Shown: in pieces, positions 7,852 to 11,812 of the stretch
How positions within the stretch are numbered: the stretch's first letter is position 1
Layout of the letters: every line of letters begins with the position of its first letter
Assembly: GCA_017860375.1 (NCBI GenBank)
Contig: JAGDMB010000045.1
Location: 1-11,812, forward strand
From: Bacteroidota bacterium
GTDB lineage: Bacteria > Bacteroidota > Bacteroidia > Bacteroidales > UBA10428
Direction: 5' to 3'
DNA: 11,812 nt
Program-made: the position numbers and the translations under genes
The notes under the pieces: generated by a model
Told to the model about the DNA's origin: nothing
The model's input: only the letters and a program-made list of their open reading frames with translations
The model's database searches: none

Positions 7852-10068
7852 TTAAATCTTCATCCATTTCAGCCGAAGGCTGTTGCTTACCACACTCACA
7901 CTGCTCAGCGCCATGGCAGCACCCGCGATCATGGGATTCAGCAGGAAACCGTTAAAGGGGTACAGCACTCCGGCCGCAACCGGGATAGCAATTACATTGT
8001 AGAAAAAAGCCCAGAACAAGTTCTGCCGGATCGTCCTTACCGTATTCCGGCTCAAACGGATGGCAGCAGGAATGAGCGTAAGGTCGCTGCTCATAATGGT
8101 CATCTTTGCCGCATCGATGGCTATATCGGAGCCTTTCCCCATGGCAATACTTACATCGGCTACGGCCAGGGCATGACTGTCGTTGATGCCGTCGCCCACC
8201 ATACCCACGGTTTTACCTGCTTTTTGCAGGGAGGCAATAAAAGCGGCCTTATCGGCCGGCAGCATTCCCGCCCTGAAATCTGCAACGCCGGTATTTTTTG
8301 CCACCGCATCTGCCGTCTTAAAAGTGTCACCGGTGAGCATAGTTACCTCCATTCCCATTCGTCTTAATTCATGAACAGCTGAAGCAGAACTGCTTTTTAC
8401 CGGATCACCCACAGAAAGAATGGCGAGGATTTCGGAATGATTTGCAAAATAGAGTACCGTATTGGCCTGTTCTTCCCATTCAGAGGCTTTTTCGCGCAGA
8501 TTTGCATCCATGCCGATGTTATTTTCCTGCATCAGTTTTTCATTCCCGGCGAAATAGGATTCCTGGTCATAGGTTCCGGCAATTCCCTTTCCTTCAATGC
8601 GTCTGACATTTTGCATCTGAACGGGAGAAGCCTTCGGGATAAGAAAAGAGGTGACCGCCCCGGCCAGTGGATGTTCTGATGCTTTTTCGAGACTGAAAAG
8701 TATAGGTATGTATTCATTTTGTTGCAGGGGGTTGACCCATTCGATATTTTTAACGGAGGGTTTGCCTTCCGTAACGGTGCCGGTTTTATCGAGTACAATA
8801 GCGTTCATTTTACAGGCCTGTTCCAGGGCTTCCGCGTCTTTTATCAGGATGTTGTTTTCAGCCCCTTTCCCTATACCCACCATGACAGCGGTAGGCGTAG
8901 CAAGTCCCATCGCACAGGGACAGGCAATTACAAGTACTGTAACCATGGCAAGCAGACCCCTGACAAGGCCTTCATCGCCCCCAAGCCACCACCAGGCAAG
9001 AAAGGTCAAAATGGATATCGCTATCACAACCGGAACAAAAATGCCTGCAATTTTATCCACCCTCTTCTGGACCGGGGCTTTGCTTCCCTGGGCTTCCTTT
9101 ACCGCCTGAATGATATTACCCAGCAGGGTGTCTGCCCCTACTTTTTCTGCCACGAACCGGAAGCTTCCCTGCTGATTAAAAGTTCCGGCAAAAACCGACG
9201 AGCCGGTTTCTTTCAATACAGGCAAAGGTTCACCGCTGACCATGCTTTCATCTACAAAGCTGTTGCCTGCTGTCACCTTGCCGTCAACCGGTATTTTTTC
9301 ACCCGGTCTGACCAGAATGGTATCGCCCGGCAGCACTTTTTCGACCGGCATTTCGAGGGCATGGCCATCGGCCATTATAGCCATCACTGTCTTTGGCTGC
9401 AATCCTATCAGTTTTTTCAGCGCTGAAGTGGTTCCCGATGTTGCCCTTTCTTCCAGAAATTTTCCCAGCATTATAAAAGCGATTACAACCCCTGCGGCCT
9501 CATAATATACATGTGCATGCATACCCCTGGTGTGCCAGAATTCCGGGAAAAGGGTATTGAAAACGCTGAAAATATAAGCAATACCCGTGCTCAGCGCAAC
9601 CAGCGTATCCATACTGACGCTGCGGTGCCTGGCCTGTTTCCAGGCATTAATAAAGAAGCCACGGCCCAGCCAGAATACCAGAGGCGTAGCAAGCGCCCAT
9701 AAAATATAGGCTGCATAGGGCAATTCCATGAAAAACATGCTGATGGCTGCAATCGGGATAGCCAGCACGATCGCCAGAATCGTCCGTGCCTTTAGCGATT
9801 TATATTTTCTTTTTTGTTGGTCTTCCGCTTCCTCTCTTGCGCTTTCTGTCTCCCCGATTAACAGGTCATAACCGATTGACAGAATGCTCTGCTTCAGCTG
9901 CTGAGGCTGAACGATACCCGGATCAAATTCCACCTGCGCTGTTTGTGTGGCGAAGTTTACAACTCCGCTTTTTACGCCCGGTTGTTTGTTCAGCGTATTT
10001 TCTATCCGGTTTGCACAGGCAGCACAGCCCATGCCCGTCACGGCAAATTGTTTCCTGACTGTCGTCAT
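7852..10068 (-). CDS. copA: Cu+-exporting P1B-type ATPase CopA
   Basis: A 738-residue inner-membrane copper pump that uses ATP to export Cu+ from the cytosol. One N-terminal heavy-metal-associated domain carries GMGCAAC, with Cys15 and Cys18 as the metal ligands. About eight membrane segments follow, the first two near 96-114 and 119-140. The actuator-domain loop has SGEP (278-281), and the membrane metal site has CPC (Cys383, Cys385). The P-domain has the phosphorylated DKTGT (Asp427), the N-domain the SEHP motif (His466, Pro467), followed by MLTGD (577-581) and GDGIND (625-630). The other Cu+ ligands of the P1B-1 class are present: Tyr690-Asn691 in TM7, and Met719 and Ser723 in TM8. Together these support Cu+ rather than Zn2+ or Cd2+. 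Length and domain order are normal for a single-HMA CopA. It lies 75 bases after the CDF-like transporter on the same strand and is probably co-transcribed with it. No CueR, CsoR or CopZ gene is present in the window. Confidence 0.96.
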   Translation of the reverse strand: MTTVRKQFAVTGMGCAACANRIENTLNKQPGVKSGVVNFATQTAQVEFDPGIVQPQQLKQSILSIGYDLLIGETESAREEAEDQQKRKYKSLKARTILAIVLAIPIAAISMFFMELPYAAYILWALATPLVFWLGRGFFINAWKQARHRSVSMDTLVALSTGIAYIFSVFNTLFPEFWHTRGMHAHVYYEAAGVVIAFIMLGKFLEERATSGTTSALKKLIGLQPKTVMAIMADGHALEMPVEKVLPGDTILVRPGEKIPVDGKVTAGNSFVDESMVSGEPLPVLKETGSSVFAGTFNQQGSFRFVAEKVGADTLLGNIIQAVKEAQGSKAPVQKRVDKIAGIFVPVVIAISILTFLAWWWLGGDEGLVRGLLAMVTVLVIACPCAMGLATPTAVMVGIGKGAENNILIKDAEALEQACKMNAIVLDKTGTVTEGKPSVKNIEWVNPLQQNEYIPILFSLEKASEHPLAGAVTSFLIPKASPVQMQNVRRIEGKGIAGTYDQESYFAGNEKLMQENNIGMDANLREKASEWEEQANTVLYFANHSEILAILSVGDPVKSSSASAVHELRRMGMEVTMLTGDTFKTADAVAKNTGVADFRAGMLPADKAAFIASLQKAGKTVGMVGDGINDSHALAVADVSIAMGKGSDIAIDAAKMTIMSSDLTLIPAAIRLSRNTVRTIRQNLFWAFFYNVIAIPVAAGVLYPFNGFLLNPMIAGAAMALSSVSVVSNSLRLKWMKI

Positions 10069-10143
10069 ATTTGTTTAGGCATTACATCTTAATTTGCCTG
10101 CTGCTGCCTGACCACCATGATACAGCGGCTGCAAATCCTGTTT

Positions 10144-10821
10144 TTAATGGAAATGTTCACGTATTTTTGTTTCATGATGCTCATTTTCGCATGAGCAGAT
10201 ATACTTTTCTTTTCGAGCTTTCTCAAATGCCTCCCGGCCTTCTTTAAATGCGAACCAGGCAATACCCAAACTGCCTGCAACATCGATCCATCCAATGCCA
10301 AAAAGTTCATACAAAACGCTGGAAGCAAGAAGGATGAAAGAAAGATAAAAACAGGTTCTGGTGCAGTTCGCATCGGCAAGGATTGCATCAGAATCAAGTT
10401 TCCTGCCTGTATTTACTTTCATTTTCATAAGGACGAACATCGTAATAATGGAAATAGCCGAAATTATAATGCCGGCCTGGGTTGTCCCGGGCTTTTTGTG
10501 CAGAAGGAGTGATAAAGCGGAACTGACCACAAGACCTGCGGCAAGGAGGTAAAAGGCTGTACCGGTGATCAGGAGCGCTTGCCTCTCAAATCTGTCCACG
10601 TCTGATACATCCTGTACACCGGCTTTTTTCATCCGAACGATCATATGCAGGATACCGGCACCGGAAATAACTTCCACAAAACTGTCAATTCCGAAACCAA
10701 AAAGGGCCAGTGTTTCATCGCCGGCGCCGAAAAAAACCGAAACCAGGCCTTCAAACACATTGTATACAATTGTGATGATGGCCAGTATGAAGGCGTTACG
10801 GATTAATTTTGATCTGTCCAT
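10144..10821 (-). CDS. CDF-like cation transporter with Cys-substituted TM5 site
   Basis: A 225-residue membrane protein with about six predicted TM segments, resembling the transmembrane half of cation diffusion facilitators, which export divalent metals in exchange for protons. TM2 has IDSFVE (Asp46, Glu50), matching the Asp-xxx-Asp pair of YiiP. TM5 has the CDF frame ADAx-(H)xxx(D), but both ligand positions are Cys (Cys153 and Cys157), so the site would be Asp/Glu/Cys/Cys. The roughly 80-residue cytoplasmic dimerisation domain of classical CDFs is absent. In its place is a short tail with CSC (Cys209, Cys211) and His215, 216, 223 and 225. I recall similar short 'cation transporter' proteins in Bacteroidota. 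Its substrate is unknown; the neighbouring copA and the thiol ligands suggest Cu+ or another soft metal. It precedes copA by 75 bases and is probably the first gene of that unit. Confidence 0.88.
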   Translation of the reverse strand: MDRSKLIRNAFILAIITIVYNVFEGLVSVFFGAGDETLALFGFGIDSFVEVISGAGILHMIVRMKKAGVQDVSDVDRFERQALLITGTAFYLLAAGLVVSSALSLLLHKKPGTTQAGIIISAISIITMFVLMKMKVNTGRKLDSDAILADANCTRTCFYLSFILLASSVLYELFGIGWIDVAGSLGIAWFAFKEGREAFEKARKEKYICSCENEHHETKIREHFH

Positions 10822-10829
10822 TTTTTAAT

Positions 10830-10868
10830 CAGGGTCCCTGTTATGGTTTCCCGCACATCGCTGGGGAA
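10830..10868 (-). promoter_or_regulatory. Two small dyads ahead of the metal-export genes
   Basis: Two inverted repeats lie in the 117-base gap upstream of the transporter start. CAGGG-T-CCCTG (10830-10840) is a perfect 11-base dyad ending nine bases before the start codon. TTCCC (10848-10852) pairs with GGGAA (10864-10868) across 11 bases. Either could be an operator or leader structure for the transporter-copA unit. I saw no convincing Bacteroidota promoter elements in the same gap and no match to a known copper-regulator site. Arms of five bases are short, so this is a weak call. Confidence 0.25.
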
Positions 10869-10938
10869 GCACAGTCAAAGGATTCGGTAGTTTGATTTAT
10901 AACCATGTACCTATACAACAAAGGATTTTGATTTTGGT

Positions 10939-11781
10939 TTAACGGGTTGTTTGTACAGCCTCCCATCCGATCATTGCCGTTTTGCGTGCATTTCCCCAGT
11001 GGTAATGCCCAATAATGCCACTGGAAAGAATTACCCGGTGACACGGAATGAGAAACGCTACCGGGTTATCTCCAATCGCACTGCCAACCGCCCTGGATGC
11101 TTTTGGCTGACGGACGAAAGCCGCAATTTCACCATAGGTCGACAAATGCCCCTTGGGTATTTTCAACAATGCTTCCCAGATTTTTAACTGAAACCCGGTC
11201 CCTTTCACGTGCAGTTTTACCGGAAGGAATTCCTTCCGGTTTCTTTCAAAGAAAGACAAGGCATGCTGGTGAATGGATTCGCTCTTGTGCCTGAAATCTG
11301 CCTTGGGAAAGTTCTCTTTCAGGGTATCCAGACCAAGGATTTTATCGTCTGCAAAGGCAAGATGGCAGATCCCTTTCGGTGTTGAGGCAATAAGTATGGT
11401 GCCAAAAGGACTTTCTGCAAAACGGTAATGGATCATCAGATTTTCCCCTCCGTTTTTGTATTCACCGGGCGTCATGCCTTCGATATGGATGAAAAGGTCG
11501 TGCAACCGGCTTGTTCCGGATAGTCCTGTTTCAACTGTTGTATCCAGCAGTGTGGCATTGTGCTCTTTCAGCATTTTTTTTGCGTATTCCACCGTGATGT
11601 ATTGTAAAAACTTCTTTGGGCCTACCCCTGCCCATTCAGAAAACATCCGCTGGAAATGAAACGGACTCAGGTTAACCTCTGAGGCAATCCGGTCTAAATG
11701 GGGTTGCTCCCTGAAGTGGGTGTAAATATATTCGATCGCCCGGGTTATGCGTCTGAAATTTATATCATTTTGATTCTCCAT
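10939..11781 (-). CDS. AraC-type HTH fused to O6-alkylguanine-DNA methyltransferase (Ada-like, lacking N-Ada)
   Basis: A 280-residue cytosolic, DNA-binding protein. Residues about 8-110 form an AraC-family double helix-turn-helix (LDRIASEVNLSPFHFQRMF, then ETGLSGTSRLHDLFI and the closing MTPGEYKNGG). Residues about 117-275 form a methylguanine methyltransferase. Its active site is PCHRV with the acceptor Cys247, preceded by the Asn hinge in GDNP (Asn239), the ASRAVG helix (Arg230, the likely arginine finger), and TYGE (Tyr216). The enzyme moves the alkyl group from O6-alkylguanine to Cys247 in a one-time suicide reaction. Classical Ada also has an N-terminal zinc/Cys domain that repairs methylphosphotriesters and switches on transcription; it is absent here. 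The ATG at 11779-11781 leads straight into the first HTH helix, so no upstream domain is missed. The gene is on the same strand as the transporter-copA unit, 117 bases before it; a functional link is doubtful. Confidence 0.94.
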   Translation of the reverse strand: MENQNDINFRRITRAIEYIYTHFREQPHLDRIASEVNLSPFHFQRMFSEWAGVGPKKFLQYITVEYAKKMLKEHNATLLDTTVETGLSGTSRLHDLFIHIEGMTPGEYKNGGENLMIHYRFAESPFGTILIASTPKGICHLAFADDKILGLDTLKENFPKADFRHKSESIHQHALSFFERNRKEFLPVKLHVKGTGFQLKIWEALLKIPKGHLSTYGEIAAFVRQPKASRAVGSAIGDNPVAFLIPCHRVILSSGIIGHYHWGNARKTAMIGWEAVQTTR

Positions 11782-11812
11782 TTTGCTACAGGTGATTTAT
11801 TAACGGTTGCTA

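Noticed and set aside
8719..9426. Plus-strand open frame of 235 codons opposite copA
   Set aside because: It is antisense to well-conserved copA motifs and its translation shows no recognisable domain. Frames at 7846-8367 and 8651-9109 were rejected for the same reason.
10089..10397. Minus-strand frame of 102 codons spanning the end of the transporter and the gap before copA
   Set aside because: Most of it overlaps the transporter in another frame, its translation is not family-like, and the 75-base gap holds no independent start with convincing coding character.
10848..10868. MerR/CueR-type operator before the metal-export genes
   Set aside because: The TTCCC/GGGAA arms resemble part of such a site, but the -35-like TTGACT on the minus strand is too far from any -10-like sequence for the 19-20 base spacer these regulators need.
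10841..11044. Small minus-strand frame overlapping the end of the methyltransferase gene
   Set aside because: It overlaps the conserved C-terminal part of the methyltransferase out of frame and has no recognisable features.
1..11812. Defence island, mobile element, CRISPR array or tRNA-linked integration site
   Set aside because: No transposase, integrase, nuclease, toxin-antitoxin pair, regularly spaced repeats or tRNA-like sequence was seen. Gene content and base use look uniform along the window.

Overview
The window looks like a chromosomal segment from a member of the Bacteroidota, possibly an uncultured or environmental lineage. This is inferred from protein features: a very long alpha-2-macroglobulin of the Bacteroidota type with an N-terminal helical region, a GDGINDS-type copper ATPase, and a compact cation transporter ending in a CxC tail that I recall from this phylum. 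It also fits the AT-rich start regions without Shine-Dalgarno sequences. The window holds six full-length genes and no sign of a mobile element, phage, CRISPR array or RNA gene. All six reading frames are intact.

Plus strand, 1-7787: a HemG-like flavodoxin-domain protein (50-613); a 2059-residue periplasmic alpha-2-macroglobulin (770-6949) with an intact CTEQ thioester motif and a plausible bait region; and an ACP-phosphodiesterase (AcpH/DUF479) family protein (7170-7787). The 220-base gap before the AcpH gene is the richest non-coding stretch. It holds a nested imperfect palindrome, a perfect-looking sigma-54 -24/-12 element inside that palindrome, a TGTGA-N6-TCACA dyad of the CRP/FNR type, and a weaker Bacteroidota-type housekeeping promoter candidate.

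Minus strand, 11781-7852, convergent with the first half: a fused AraC-type HTH and O6-alkylguanine-DNA methyltransferase (11781-10939), then a probable two-gene metal-export unit. That unit is a six-TM CDF-like transporter (10821-10144) followed by a Cu+ P1B-type ATPase, CopA (10068-7852). The transporter appears to have its TM5 metal site changed from the usual HxxxD to CxxxC. It lacks the CDF cytoplasmic domain and carries a short Cys/His tail instead. Its placement before CopA suggests the two handle the same or related thiophilic metals.

Most of the window is ordinary chromosomal housekeeping and stress functions. I do not see a clearly new multi-gene system. The observations most worth following are the Cys-substituted CDF variant next to CopA and the layered promoter region before the AcpH gene.
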